Positions 16,174 to 26,700 of a DNA stretch of 64,000 bases are shown here, in pieces (the stretch's first letter is position 1; each line of letters opens with the position of its first letter). The position numbers were made by a program, and so were the translations under genes. The stretch covers positions 82,181-146,180 of the forward strand of contig NZ_JACYXK010000020.1 of the NCBI RefSeq assembly GCF_014842975.1, given 5' to 3'. Origin of the DNA: Rhodanobacter sp. DHB23 (GTDB lineage: Bacteria; Pseudomonadota; Gammaproteobacteria; Xanthomonadales; Rhodanobacteraceae). The notes below the pieces were generated by a model, which was not told where the DNA came from, ran no database searches, and saw only the letters and a program-made list of their open reading frames with translations.

Positions 16174-16755
16174 ATGCTCACCACCGAATTCCCCGGCTGT
16201 CGCCAGCTGATCGCCGCCATCGACACCGCCGTCGCCCAGGGCAGCACGCCTGCGATCACCGACAGCCTGCGCAACAGCTTGTGCCGGCTGATCCGCGGCA
16301 ATGAAATCCAGTTGCCCGAATGCGTGCTGGAAACCGCCGAAGGCCGCTACGCGCGGCGCGAGCTGTACCGCAGTGATGACCACGGCTACTGCGTGGTGGC
16401 GATGACCTGGGGCCCCGGCCAGGGCACGCCGATCCACGACCATGCCGGCATGTGGTGCGTCGAAGGCGTGTGGCGCGGTGCGCTGGACGTGGTGCAGTAC
16501 GAGCGCCTCAGCGACACCGACGGCCACTGCCACTTCCAGCCCGTGGGCTCGGTGCAGGCCGGCCCCGGCTCCGCCGGCAGCCTGATCCCGCCGCACGAGT
16601 ACCACACCATCCGCAACCCCAGCGACCAGGACATCGCGGTCAGCCTGCACATCTACTCCGGCAACATGACCCACTGCGCGGTGTTCCAGCCGCTGGCCGG
16701 CGACGACGGCTACGAATGCTGCGACCGCCAGCTGGGCCTCGACCCGGTGCACTGA
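16174..16755 (+). CDS. Cysteine dioxygenase
   Basis: Cupin-fold iron enzyme that oxidises L-cysteine to cysteine sulfinate. The 193-residue protein shows iron ligands H88 and H90 in PIHDHAG and the third histidine in PPHEYH (141 or 144), plus an arginine near residue 60 in the substrate-binding position of the family. Length matches bacterial CDO (about 190-200). A GGAG site precedes the ATG at 16174. A related thiol dioxygenase specific for 3-mercaptopropionate is the main alternative. The downstream neighbour is a tRNA gene. Confidence 0.85.
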   Translation: MLTTEFPGCRQLIAAIDTAVAQGSTPAITDSLRNSLCRLIRGNEIQLPECVLETAEGRYARRELYRSDDHGYCVVAMTWGPGQGTPIHDHAGMWCVEGVWRGALDVVQYERLSDTDGHCHFQPVGSVQAGPGSAGSLIPPHEYHTIRNPSDQDIAVSLHIYSGNMTHCAVFQPLAGDDGYECCDRQLGLDPVH

Positions 16756-16780
16756 TCACGGCATAATGCGCAGCTCACGT

Positions 16781-16866
16781 GCCGGTGTGGCGGAATGGTA
16801 GACGCGGCGGACTCAAAATCCGCTTCTGGCGACAGAGTGGAGGTTCGAGTCCTCTCACCGGTACCA
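16781..16866 (+). tRNA. tRNA-Leu (anticodon CAA)
   Basis: An 86-base cloverleaf with long variable arm, as expected for leucine. Acceptor arms GCCGGTG and CACCGGT pair with a wobble at position 1-72. The anticodon stem encloses CTCAAAA, giving anticodon CAA (reads UUG). The T-arm has GGTTCGAGTCC and the CCA end is encoded. An upstream CATAAT followed by GC-rich bases is a plausible promoter. Confidence 0.93.
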
Positions 16867-16896
16867 CGCGAGAAATCGAATAGCTGCATTGACGAG

Positions 16897-16920
16897 AGCC
16901 GCCATCGAGCGGCTTTTGTT
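16897..16920 (+). terminator. Rho-independent terminator after tRNA-Leu
   Basis: A 6-bp stem AGCCGC/GCGGCT (16897-16902 with 16909-16914) is followed by TTTGTTTTG. It lies 30 bases after the tRNA and ends transcription before the convergent LysR gene. Confidence 0.75.
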
Positions 16921-16938
16921 TTGCTTCGCACCCGGGCG

Positions 16939-17841
16939 TCACGCATCGAACGGTCGCTTGCCCAGCGTCTCGGCCACGTGATCCACGAAACAGGTGATCC
17001 GCGCGGCCAGCGCGGTGTTGCGGTAGTAGACCGCATTGATCGATTGGCGCACGTCCAGCGTCTGCCGCGGAAAGAGCTGCACCAGCTTGCCGCCACGGCG
17101 GTCCTCGCGCGTCATGAAGTCCGAAAGACAGACGATGCCCAGGCCCGCCAGGGCCATGTGGCGCAGCGTTTCGCCGCTGGAGGAGGCCAGCGCCGGCCGG
17201 ATGCGCAGGACGTTGCCGTCCGCGTCGCGCAGCGGCCAGTCGTTCAAGGTTTCGGGCTGGGTGAAGCCCAGCAGCGTGTGCCGGTCGAGCTGAGCCGGCC
17301 TGGTCGGCGTGCCATGGCGCCTTAGGTAGGCAGGGCTGGCCAGTACCCGCACGCGGCTGGTGCCCACGGGGCGGGCATGCAGGCTGGAATCCTTGAGCAC
17401 GCCGATGCGGAAGGCCACGTCGGTGTGCTTCTGGATCAGGTCGATGATGCCCTCGTTGGAATTCAGCTCCAGCTCCACCTCGGGATAGCGGGCGCGGAAA
17501 CTGGCCAGCAACGGCACCAGCACGTGCAGCATGAAGGGCGTGGCCGCATCGACGCGCAGCCGCCCGGCCGGGCGCATCCGTCGCGCCGCCATATGTTCCT
17601 CGGCCTCGTCCACCGAGGCCAGGATCGCGCGCGCATGCTGCAGGAAACCGGCGCCCTCCTCGGTCAGCTCCAGCCGCCGCGTGGTACGGCGCAGCAGGGT
17701 GGTCTGCAGCTTTTCCTCCAGCCGGCCCAGCGTGCGGCTGGTGGCCGAGATCGTCAGCCCCAGCCGTTCCGAGGCGGCGGTGATCGAGCCCGTGTCCACG
17801 ATGGCCACGAAGGCCTGCAGTTCGTCCAGGGTCGTTTTCAT
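16939..17841 (-). CDS. LysR-family transcriptional regulator
   Basis: A 300-residue regulator with an N-terminal winged helix (ELQAFVAIVDTGSITAASERLGLTISATSRTLGRLE, about 7-42) and a C-terminal periplasmic-binding-like effector domain from about residue 90. It is divergent from the MFS gene across 75 bp and the neighbouring aldo-keto reductase is very close to E. coli DkgB, which is itself beside the LysR gene yafC. It probably controls the transporter and reductase genes and itself. The effector is unknown. Confidence 0.9.
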   Translation of the reverse strand: MKTTLDELQAFVAIVDTGSITAASERLGLTISATSRTLGRLEEKLQTTLLRRTTRRLELTEEGAGFLQHARAILASVDEAEEHMAARRMRPAGRLRVDAATPFMLHVLVPLLASFRARYPEVELELNSNEGIIDLIQKHTDVAFRIGVLKDSSLHARPVGTSRVRVLASPAYLRRHGTPTRPAQLDRHTLLGFTQPETLNDWPLRDADGNVLRIRPALASSSGETLRHMALAGLGIVCLSDFMTREDRRGGKLVQLFPRQTLDVRQSINAVYYRNTALAARITCFVDHVAETLGKRPFDA

Positions 17842-17916
17842 TATTGAATCCAGGTCAAATGAATTTGGCAGATACCTGACTTAATCCGCAAATATTAACC
17901 GGGCACACTGCGCGGC
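17842..17916. promoter_or_regulatory. Divergent control region between LysR and MFS genes
   Basis: A 75-bp AT-richer interval serving both divergent genes. LysR-type regulators normally bind T-N11-A dyads in such intervals. Several TnnnA-spaced bases are present, but I cannot single out one site with confidence. Confidence 0.4.
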
Positions 17917-19095
17917 ATGAAATCCCCACGCCTAGCCCTGCTCTCCCTCGCTGTCGGCGCGTTCGCCATCGGCACCACCGAATTCACCCCGATGGGCCTG
18001 CTGCCCGTGATCGCCGACGGCGTCCACGTGAGCATTCCCCGCGCGGGCATGCTGGTCTCCGCCTATGCAGTGGGCGTCATGCTCGGCGCGCCGGTGATGA
18101 CGCTGCTGTTCAGCCGCTTCGGCAAGCGCGCGGCGCTGATGTCGCTGATGCTCGTCTTCACCCTCGGCAACCTGCTGTCGGCATTCGCGCCCAGCTATGC
18201 GACCCTGCTGCTGTCGCGCCTCATCACCAGCCTGAACCATGGCGCCTTCTTCGGCATCGGTGCGGTGGTGGCGGCCAGCGTGGTGCCCAGGGAAAAGCAG
18301 GCCAGCGCGATCGCCGCCATGTTCATGGGCCTGACCGTGGCCAACGTCGGCGGCGTGCCGGCGGCGACCTGGGTCGGGCAGCAGGTGGGCTGGCGCCTTG
18401 CGTTCGGCGGCACGGCCCTGCTCGGCCTGCTCACCATCGCTTCGTTGTGGCTGGTACTGCCCAAGGGCGAACCCGGCACGCGCCCCGACGTGCGCCGCGA
18501 GCTGGCGGTGCTGACGCGCCCGGAGGTGCTGCTGGCCATGGGTACCACCGTGCTCGGTGCGGGTGCCATGTTTGCGCTCTACACCTACGTGGCGCCGGTG
18601 CTCGCCGCCATCACGCACGCCAGCCCGGGCTTCGTGGCCTTCGCGCTGGTGCTGATCGGCATCGGTTTCACGCTGGGCAACAGCCTGGGCGGCCGCCTGG
18701 CCGACTGGTCGCTGGATGGCGCGGCCAAGCTCATCCTCGCGTCGCTCGCATTCATCATGCTCGTGCTGCCGCTGGTGCTGACCACCCATGTGGGCGCGGC
18801 GATCGGGCTGGTGGTCTGGGGCGCCGCGTCCTTCGGCATCGTGCCGCCGGTGCAGATGCGCGTGATGCAGGCTGCGGAGCAGGCACCGGGGCTGGCGTCG
18901 TCCGTCAACATCGGCGCGTTCAATCTCGGCAACGCGGTCGGCGCCGCGCTGGGCGGAGCCGTCATCAGCCAGGGGCTGGGTTATTCGGCGGTGCTCTGGG
19001 CCGGCGCGGCGCTCGCCGCCGGCGGCTTCGGCCTGGTCTGGCTGGGCCACAGCCATGCCCGCCGCCGCGTGCCGCTGCCCTCTTCTTCCGTCTGA
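17917..19095 (+). CDS. MFS transporter, DHA1-type efflux permease
   Basis: A 392-residue major facilitator with about 12 membrane helices. It opens with the AraJ/YdhP-like pattern AVGAFAIGTTEFTPMGLLPVIA and has the motif-A-like loop FSRFGKRAALMSLMLV after helix 2. This clade exports drugs, sugars or small metabolites by proton antiport. It is regulated by the divergent LysR gene in all likelihood, and is followed 15 bases later by the reductase gene, so the two are probably one operon. The substrate cannot be told from sequence. Confidence 0.85.
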   Translation: MKSPRLALLSLAVGAFAIGTTEFTPMGLLPVIADGVHVSIPRAGMLVSAYAVGVMLGAPVMTLLFSRFGKRAALMSLMLVFTLGNLLSAFAPSYATLLLSRLITSLNHGAFFGIGAVVAASVVPREKQASAIAAMFMGLTVANVGGVPAATWVGQQVGWRLAFGGTALLGLLTIASLWLVLPKGEPGTRPDVRRELAVLTRPEVLLAMGTTVLGAGAMFALYTYVAPVLAAITHASPGFVAFALVLIGIGFTLGNSLGGRLADWSLDGAAKLILASLAFIMLVLPLVLTTHVGAAIGLVVWGAASFGIVPPVQMRVMQAAEQAPGLASSVNIGAFNLGNAVGAALGGAVISQGLGYSAVLWAGAALAAGGFGLVWLGHSHARRRVPLPSSSV

Positions 19096-19110
19096 GCCAA
19101 GGAAACCTCG

Positions 19111-19917
19111 ATGAACACCATCCCCTCTTTCGGCGTCGGCACGTTCCGCCTGACCGGCCAGACCGTGATCGACTCGCTGCGCAACGCGCTGGACGTGGGC
19201 TATCGCGCCATCGACACGGCGCAGATCTACGGCAACGAGGCCGAAGTCGGCCAGGCGATCGCCGAGAGCGGCGTGAAGCGCTCCGAGCTGTTCGTGACCA
19301 CCAAGATCTGGACCGACAACTACGCACGGGCCAAGCTGGTACCCAGCCTGCGCGAGAGCCTGGCGAAGCTGCGCACCGACCAGGTGGACCTGACCCTGAT
19401 CCACTGGCCCGCACCGGGCAACGGCGTGGCGCTGCCCGAATACATGGAAGCGCTGGCCGAGGCCAAGGCGCTGGGCCTGACCCGCCGTATCGGCATTTCC
19501 AACTTCAACATCGAGCTGACGGAGCAGGCCGTGGCCGTGGTCGGCAAGGGCGAGATCGCCACCAACCAGATCGAGCTGAGCCCCTACCTGCAGAACCGTA
19601 CGCTGACCGCCTTCCTCGAGGAGCAAGGCATTGCCGTGACCTCGTACATGACCCTGGCCTACGGCAAGGTGCTGCAGGATCCGGTGCTGGCGAGGATCGC
19701 GGACAAGCACCGGGCCACCGCGGCGCAGGTGGCGCTGGCCTGGGCACTGCAACTGGGTTATGCGGTGATTCCGTCCTCGACCCGGCGCGAGAACCTGGCC
19801 AGCAACCTGCTCGCCCGCGACCTGAAGCTCGATGCCGACGACATGGCGCAGATCGCCGCGCTGGAGCGCAACGGCCGCGAAGTCAGCCCAGCGGGTTTGT
19901 CGCCGGCATGGGATTGA
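19111..19917 (+). CDS. dkgB: Aldo-keto reductase DkgB (2,5-diketo-D-gluconate/methylglyoxal reductase)
   Basis: NADPH-dependent reductase of reactive aldehydes and 2,5-diketo-D-gluconate. The 268-residue protein matches E. coli DkgB over its length as recalled, for example [39 protein letters not shown] and [11 protein letters not shown]. The AKR tetrad is D35, Y40, K65 and H98. The C terminus ends in [10 protein letters not shown], as in the E. coli protein. It follows the MFS gene by 15 bases. Confidence 0.9.
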   Translation: MNTIPSFGVGTFRLTGQTVIDSLRNALDVGYRAIDTAQIYGNEAEVGQAIAESGVKRSELFVTTKIWTDNYARAKLVPSLRESLAKLRTDQVDLTLIHWPAPGNGVALPEYMEALAEAKALGLTRRIGISNFNIELTEQAVAVVGKGEIATNQIELSPYLQNRTLTAFLEEQGIAVTSYMTLAYGKVLQDPVLARIADKHRATAAQVALAWALQLGYAVIPSSTRRENLASNLLARDLKLDADDMAQIAALERNGREVSPAGLSPAWD

Positions 19918-20017
19918 CGGGACGCTGAAGCCGATCCATGCACTCCTTTCTGCAGCGGGTTTCCGGCCAGGCAGGAGCATGCGGGATACGCGCCATGGCG
20001 ATGTACGCAAAGCCCCC

Positions 20018-20045
20018 GAAGCCCGCATGACTGCGGGCTTCTTCA
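20018..20045 (+). terminator. Rho-independent terminator after dkgB
   Basis: A perfect 10-bp stem GAAGCCCGCA/TGCGGGCTTC (20018-20027 with 20032-20041) encloses TGAC and is followed by TTCAT. It lies about 100 bases after the reductase stop and closes the MFS-dkgB unit. Confidence 0.7.
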
Positions 20046-20138
20046 TATCGGAGGCCGCCTCCCGCCAAGCCTCTGGCACGACCGGAACTCATCGTGCAGC
20101 CCACTCCCGGGCATTTTCCGCGCATGTTGCGTCACGAC

Positions 20139-20154
20139 TTGACACCGGTGTCAA
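20139..20154. promoter_or_regulatory. LacI-type operator upstream of glucokinase
   Basis: A perfect 16-bp palindrome, TTGACACC followed by its reverse complement GGTGTCAA, 15 bases before the glk ATG. The central CG and the length are typical of LacI-family operators. The LacI-type gene at 31768 ends the same locus and is the natural candidate to bind it. TTGACA at the left edge may also be the -35 element, so binding would compete with polymerase. I found no second copy in the window. Confidence 0.7.
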
Positions 20155-20169
20155 CAACGTTTCAAGCTG

Positions 20170-21237
20170 ATGGCGAATCCATTGCGGGGGAGCGCGCTGG
20201 ACGTGGCAATCGACCATCCGGATCGACAGGCGGGGATACCGACGACGCCGTTTCTGGCCGCCGACATCGGCGGCACGCACGCACGCGTCGCGCTGGTGCG
20301 CTCAGCGCACCACGGGATCGAGACGCTCGCCTATCGCAAGTTCGTGTGCGCGGAGTTCACCACGCTGTCGGCGCTGCTGCGCGCCTTCGTCGATGCCGAC
20401 GCGCAGGTGCCGCTGCGGCACTGCGTGCTGGCTTGCGCGGGGCAGCTGATGGGCGACGAGGTGGTGAACGACAACCTCGCCTGGCCCATCCACCTGTCGC
20501 AGTTGCGCGAAGCGCTGGCGCTGGATGATGTTGCCGTGCTCAACGATTTCGAGGCGCTGGGCCATGCACTGGATGGCGCGCTGGCCCACGAGGGCCGCCA
20601 CCTCTGCGGGCCGCGCACGCGCGGCGTTGGCCCGACCCTGGTGATCGGCCCCGGCACCGGCCTCGGCGCCGCCGTCCACGTCCCCGGCCCGGCAGGCGGC
20701 TTCGTGCTGACGACGGAGGCCGGGCAGATGGACTACGCGCCGAACTCGGTGCGCGAGCGTGCGATCCTCGCGCAGCTCGCCCCGGATGGCGGCTACGTGG
20801 AGTTCGAGCGCATCGTCTCCGGCCCCGGCCTGCTGACCGCCTACCAGGCCCTGTGCGCCTTGCAGGGGGAAACGCCGGAACACGCCACGCCGCAGGCCGT
20901 CACCCTCGCAGCCGCTGCCGGCAACGATGCGCGCGCAACGGAAGCCGTGGAGGTTTTCTGTGCGTCGCTGGGCAGCCTGGTCGGCAACCTCGCGCTGGCG
21001 TTCATGGCGACCGGCGGCGTGTACCTGGCCGGCGGCTTCCTGTCCTCCATGTTCGCGCTGCTCGAGCGCAGTGCTTTCGAAGAACGTTTCCTGCACGGGC
21101 GCAGCGCACGCGCGCTGCTCGCGCAGGTGCCGGTGTGGGTGACGGAACACGGCCACCATGGCGTGCTGGGCGCGGCGCGCTGGTATCTGCGGCGCGGCGT
21201 GCCGGGCGGGGTCATCGCAAGCGGGCTGGTCGCATGA
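20170..21237 (+). CDS. glk: Glucokinase-family sugar kinase
   Basis: ATP-dependent hexokinase of the bacterial glucokinase (Glk) family. The 355-residue protein has the phosphate-1 motif LAADIGGTHARVALV (about 29-43), the VLNDFEALGHAL segment and the adenosine motif GPGTGLG. Glk proteins start close to the DIGGT motif, so here about 28 extra N-terminal residues exist; a GTG at codon 12 is another possible start. The gene opens a cluster of GH20, TonB receptor, permease and GH2 genes and overlaps the GH20 start by four bases. The substrate may therefore be glucose, glucosamine or N-acetylglucosamine; which one is not decided by sequence. Confidence 0.88.
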   Translation: MANPLRGSALDVAIDHPDRQAGIPTTPFLAADIGGTHARVALVRSAHHGIETLAYRKFVCAEFTTLSALLRAFVDADAQVPLRHCVLACAGQLMGDEVVNDNLAWPIHLSQLREALALDDVAVLNDFEALGHALDGALAHEGRHLCGPRTRGVGPTLVIGPGTGLGAAVHVPGPAGGFVLTTEAGQMDYAPNSVRERAILAQLAPDGGYVEFERIVSGPGLLTAYQALCALQGETPEHATPQAVTLAAAAGNDARATEAVEVFCASLGSLVGNLALAFMATGGVYLAGGFLSSMFALLERSAFEERFLHGRSARALLAQVPVWVTEHGHHGVLGAARWYLRRGVPGGVIASGLVA

Positions 21238-23561
21238 GCCGCGTCGCGCCATCCCGGCTTTTCCGCTGCATGGCCGTGGCCTGGCTGGCGACGGCGGGCG
21301 GCGCGGCCGCTGCGTCCGACACGCCCGCCTGGTCGCTGATGCCGCAGCCGGCAAGCATGCAGCCGGCAGCCTCCGGCTCGTTCGACGTCGCGGACGGCGC
21401 CGAGGTCGTGGTGTATGGCGCCGGGCTGCAATCCATCGCGGATCGTTTCGTGCAAAGGGTCGCCGACACCGGCGGATTGCATCTGCGCATGGCCACGGCG
21501 GCCAGCGCGCATCCGGCGATCACGTTCGAGCTGGACCCGCATGCCGACGTGGTGGGCGACGCCGGCTATCGCATCACGGTGGGCGACCAGGGCATACGGG
21601 TCGTCTCGCGCACGCCGCGCGGCGCGTTCTACGGCGGCGTCACCCTGTGGCAACTGCTGACGCCGCCCGGCTGGATGCGTGGCGCGCCGGCCGCGGTGGC
21701 CGATGGCGTCATCGACGATCATCCGCGTTTCGCCTGGCGTGCGCTGTTGCTCGACTCCGGACGGCATTTCCAGAGCGTCGCCGACATCGAGAAGCTGATC
21801 GACTGGATGTCGCAGGGCAAGCTCGACGTGCTGCTCTGGCACGTGACCGAGGACCAGGGCTGGCGCCTGCAGATTCCAGAATATCCCGAGCTGACGCGCG
21901 TCGGCGCATGCCGCAAGGCGGTGGGCCTGGACGCCGAACTGACCGGTTCCGCCGACAAGCCCTATTGCGGCTACTACACCGAGGCCGAGGTGCGCGAGAT
22001 CGTGCGCTATGCCACCGAACGCTACGTGGACGTGGTGCCGGAAATCGACCTGCCCGGCCATTCGCAGGCGGCCATCGCCGCCTATCCGTGGCTGGGCGTG
22101 ACCGGCCGGCGTCCGGCCGTGTGGACCGATTGGGGCGTCAGTCCATGGCTGCTCGATCCGAATGAAAAGACCCTGCGCTTCGTCGATGACGTGCTCGACG
22201 AGGTGATGCGGCTGTTCCCGTCGAAGTACATCTCGCTGGGCGGCGACGAGGCCGACAAGCAGCAGTGGAACGCATCGCCCGAGGTGCGCGCGCAGATGCA
22301 CAGTCTGGGCCTGGCGAACATGGACCAACTGCAGGGCTGGTTCATGGGCCGGCTTGCCGACTACCTCGTGCGACACGGGCGCAGGCCGGTGGGCTGGGAC
22401 GACGAGATCGTCGCCGGCGCGACGCTGCCGGCCACGCAGCTGGTGATGTCGTGGCACGGCGACGACAACGAACGCGTGGCGTTGCAGGCGGCCAGGCAAG
22501 GCCACGACGTGGTGATGACGCCGCAGGAATCGCTGTACTTCGACCACTACCAGTCCAGCCTGCCGGACGAGTGGGCCGGCCCGCCGCCCGCGGCGACGCT
22601 GCGGCAGGCCTACGACACGGCCATCATCCCGCCCGGCGCGAATGCCGCCGAGGCCCGGCGCATCGTCGGCGTGCAGGCCAGTCTGTGGACCGAGCAGATG
22701 CCGACGTTCGCGCACGACCAGCACGCGCTGTTCCCGCGCCTCGCGGCGATGTCGGAACTGGCCTGGTCGCCGGCGGACGCACATGACTGGAACGGTTTCC
22801 TGCAGCGCATGCCGGCCGAACTGGCGCGTTGGCGCGCGCTCGGCATCGGCTATGCCGACAGCGCGTTTGCGCCGGCCTTCCAGGTGGCAGCCGGTGCCGA
22901 TGGCGCGTTCCGCGTCACGCTCTCCACCCAGGCGGGACCCGGGACGATCCGCTACACGACGGATGGCTCCGCACCCGGCATCCACTCCACGCCATACACG
23001 CAACCGCTCACGCTCACGGACAGGACGACGCTGCGGGCCGCGGCATTCGCACCGGACGGCTTCGAGCTCGCTGCGCCGCGCACGCAGGTGCTGGACGAGG
23101 CCACCTCGCTGAGCCGCGACGGCGGCGCGCTGGCAACCTGCTCCGGCCAACCCGCTTCGCGCCTCGACGGCAGCCGGCCGGCCCAGGGCACGAGGCCGGT
23201 CTATGCCGTGGACATCGGCAATGCCTGCTGGCTGTGGCCGCAGGCGCAGTTGTCCGGCATCAGGCATGTCGCCCTGGCCGTGGAGCGCATTGCGTGGCGC
23301 TTCGGCGACGAGGCCAGGGACGCCACCGTGCGCCGCAAGGCCAGCGCGGCCGGCGAGTTCGAGATCCATGCCGGTTCCTGCACGGGCCCGCTGCTTGCCA
23401 GCCTGCCGCTGGAGCGCGCGGCGCCGGCCAAGGGACAGATCCATCTGGATGCAGACGTTGCGTTGCCGGCGGGAGCCGGCGTCCGCGACTTGTGCATCTA
23501 CGCCACCGGCGATCCACGCGATGGCCAGTGGGCGTTGGCGCACGTGGCGTTTTCGAAATAA
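21234..23561 (+). CDS. GH20 beta-N-acetylhexosaminidase, exported
   Basis: Removes terminal N-acetylhexosamine residues from chitooligosaccharides or glycans. The 775-residue protein has a signal peptide (cleavage near residue 27), a GH20b-type N domain (about 33-165), and the GH20 catalytic barrel from about 166 with RALLLDSGRHF and the catalytic pair D338-E339 in SLGGDEADKQQW. A chitobiase-like C-terminal Ig domain (TIRYTTDGSAP, about 575-615) follows, then about 150 residues I do not recognise, with several Cys. It overlaps glk by four bases. Longer than simple hexosaminidases because of the extra C-terminal part. Confidence 0.9.
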   Translation: MSRVAPSRLFRCMAVAWLATAGGAAAASDTPAWSLMPQPASMQPAASGSFDVADGAEVVVYGAGLQSIADRFVQRVADTGGLHLRMATAASAHPAITFELDPHADVVGDAGYRITVGDQGIRVVSRTPRGAFYGGVTLWQLLTPPGWMRGAPAAVADGVIDDHPRFAWRALLLDSGRHFQSVADIEKLIDWMSQGKLDVLLWHVTEDQGWRLQIPEYPELTRVGACRKAVGLDAELTGSADKPYCGYYTEAEVREIVRYATERYVDVVPEIDLPGHSQAAIAAYPWLGVTGRRPAVWTDWGVSPWLLDPNEKTLRFVDDVLDEVMRLFPSKYISLGGDEADKQQWNASPEVRAQMHSLGLANMDQLQGWFMGRLADYLVRHGRRPVGWDDEIVAGATLPATQLVMSWHGDDNERVALQAARQGHDVVMTPQESLYFDHYQSSLPDEWAGPPPAATLRQAYDTAIIPPGANAAEARRIVGVQASLWTEQMPTFAHDQHALFPRLAAMSELAWSPADAHDWNGFLQRMPAELARWRALGIGYADSAFAPAFQVAAGADGAFRVTLSTQAGPGTIRYTTDGSAPGIHSTPYTQPLTLTDRTTLRAAAFAPDGFELAAPRTQVLDEATSLSRDGGALATCSGQPASRLDGSRPAQGTRPVYAVDIGNACWLWPQAQLSGIRHVALAVERIAWRFGDEARDATVRRKASAAGEFEIHAGSCTGPLLASLPLERAAPAKGQIHLDADVALPAGAGVRDLCIYATGDPRDGQWALAHVAFSK

Positions 23562-23766
23562 GCGGTACGCGGGCGCACGTCCCGCACAAGTGGCACCGAA
23601 GGGAATGACCGTGGCCTGCAGGGCCATGGCCGGGGAGATCGAGAGAGCAGAGAGATTGCATCGCGTCGGCGCACGAAACATGCGGGCGCCGCCGGATCAC
23701 ACGCATTTTGGAGCACCGCGAAGCATCCGAGGTTAGACAGGCACCAACAACTAGAGGTCAAGGCCC

Positions 23767-26700
23767 ATGTCCACCGTACATCGCAAGCATCCCTTGTCGT
23801 TCGCCATCACCATGTCGCTGTTCGCCGTCGTGTCGACGTCGGTCGCGGCGTCACCGTTCGCCGACGCCCAGTCGGACGGACAGGCGACGCAGGCCGCCAC
23901 GGCGCAGACCGCGCCATCGACACCGGCGGCTTCGACGCCCGACGCCAGGAAGGCCAATGGCAAGGACAAGAACAGCGCTGCCGACAAGAACGCAGTCACG
24001 CTGTCCACCGTGAACGTCTCCGGCGTGCGCGCGTCGCAGGAGCGCGCGATCGACGTGAAACGCCAGGCGCCGAACATCCAGGACAGCATCACCGCGGAAA
24101 ACATCGGCGCCCTGCCCGACACCACCATCACCGACTCGCTGCAGCGCGTCACCGGCGTGCAGATCGACCGCGATGCCGGCGTGGGCACGTCGGTCTCCGT
24201 GCGCGGCCTGCCGCAGGTCGGCACGATGTTGAACGGCGAGGTGTTCATCACCGCGGACCAGATCGACTCGCAGCAGCCGGACTTCACCATGCTGCCCTCG
24301 ACGCTGTTCCACGGCGTGGACGTGGTCAAGTCGACCACCGCCAGCGAGACCGACGGCGGCATCAGCGGCGCGGTCGACCTGCACACCTACCGCCCCTGGG
24401 ACTTGCCCAGCGGCTTCACCTACAGCTACTCCGCCAACGGCGAGCGCGGCAGCACCACCGACCGCTGGGGCCCCGAGGCCAACGGCCTGATCTCGTACAA
24501 CGACGACGGCAAGTGGGGCCTGCTGGTCTCCGCCGACTTCTCCAACACCACGCGCGAGAACTCCACCGAGGGCCTCGACCAGTACGGCGTGGTGCTGAAC
24601 GGCGAGAACGCCACCAGCGCGGGCGGCTACGGTGGCTTCCTGACGTCGTGGAACGGCGCGCCGATCCCCTCGCAGATCCACCAGAACGCCGACGGCAGCG
24701 TGGACGTCAACGGCGACGGCAAGTCCAACGGCGTGTTCATGGGCAGCCAGAACATCGGCATCTACGACACCGTCACCCAGCGCAAGCGCAAGTCCGCCAA
24801 CATGTCGTTCCAGGCGGACCTCGGCAACGGCTTCAGCCTGACCAGCGACTTCTTCTACTCGCAGCAGCGCGAGTGGGATACCAACGTCGGCATCCAGTTC
24901 AACTCCACCGACTGGCAGGGCGCGACCTACGTGCCGCTGCAGTCGCGCAACACCGGCAGCCCCGCGCTCGGCGCCTACGGCACGCCACAGCCTGGCTGGG
25001 AAGGCTCGCAGCTGTACACCACACAGGTGTACGAGAAGTGGCCGGGCGACGTGGAGTCGTTCTCGCAGATCACCCAGAAGAGCTCCAACGCGAAGAACTT
25101 CAACCTGCAGCTGGACTACGACAACGGCGGCTCGTTCACCTTCGGCCTGCGCGGCGTGCACGACACGGCGTTCCAGTCGAACGTGGAAACCGACCTCAAC
25201 ATCTCCGACTCCGACGGCGGGCTGTGGCCCAACGTGCTGAGCGACGGCAGCACCACGCCGGGCACCACGATGATCTATCCGTCGCAACTCGGCGGCGACC
25301 GCGTGTTCAACGCCAACGGCATACCGCAGAACACCCTGCCGATCATTGCCAACTTCGGCGGACGCTACCTCACCATCAGCATGCCGCAGACGATGATCAA
25401 CGATTTCGCCAACCCCGCCGGCTGGACGATGAAGACGATCGAATCCTCCGGCGACTACGACCGCCAGGTGAGCCTCAACGCGCTGCGCTTCGACGGCAAG
25501 TACGATTTCCAGGACGGCATCCAGCTCGAATTCGGCCTGCGCGACAGCATCCGCAGCGCCAACAACGTCGGCTGGACCCTGGAAACGCCGGTGTATGCCG
25601 GCATGGGCGCCACCGATCCGAACGGCTGCCTGGTGCGCTACGTCGGCGCCGACGTGGTGATGAATACCGGTTCGTGCACCGCCGGCAACGCCGAGGGCTA
25701 CTACCGCGCGGGGCCGTTGTCCGCGATCTCGATGCCGGACACGGCCGCGCCGCTGTCGGGCAACTGGAAGGAATACACCAACCTGCTCGGCTCGGGCATC
25801 AACTTCTGGGCGGTCAACCCGAACGCACTGGTCAACCCCATTTCGTACTGGAAGTCGCTCTATCCCGACACCGTCATCGCGGACGATCCCAGCACCACCT
25901 GGGGCGTGGGCCTGCGCGAGCTGACCGGCTACATGCAAGGGGATTTCAGCGGCACCATCGGCGACATGCCGTACAGCGGCAACGTCGGCGTGCGCATGAT
26001 CCACACCGACCTCAACGTGACCCAGCACCTGGTCGGCGCGCCGGGCGCGTACGGCGACGTGTCGCAACCCAACGGCACGGCCATCACCAACCGCAGCTAC
26101 CAGGACGTGCTGCCCTCGGCCAACTTCTCGCTGGATATCACCGACACCCTGAAGTTCCGCCTCGCCGCTTCCAAGAACATGATGCCGCTGGATCTGAGCC
26201 AGTGGTCCGGCGGCCTGCAGTTGAACTACTCGTTGATGGAAACGCCGCAGGGGCCGCTCTATCGCGTCTCCAGCGGGCAGTCCGCGGGCAACCCGAACCT
26301 CAACCCGTGGCGCTCCACCAACTACGGCGCGTCGCTGGAGTGGTACATCAACCCCACCAGCATGATGAGCCTCGCGCTGTTCCGCATCGACATGGAGAGC
26401 TTCATCGTCAACGGCAACGTGACCAACTGCGGCTACCCGGACGAGGACGGCGTGGTGCGCGACCACTGCATCACGATCCAGGAGCCTGTGCAGGGCAGCG
26501 GCAACAGCATCCAGGGCGCGGAATACGACTACCGCCAGGGCTTCACCTTCCTGCCGGGCTTCCTGTCCAAGACCGGTATCGAGGTGAACGCCACCTACGC
26601 GCCCAGCAACACGGGCCTGCGGGACCTGTCCGGCGCGAAGATTCCGTTCCAGGACAACTCCACCAAGTCCGGCAACTTCATCGTGTGGTACCAGGACAAC

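Noticed and set aside
20841..23681. Minus-strand open frame of over 900 codons opposite the GH20 gene
   Set aside because: Composition is arginine- and histidine-rich with no domain pattern; the GH20 catalytic motifs are on the plus strand.
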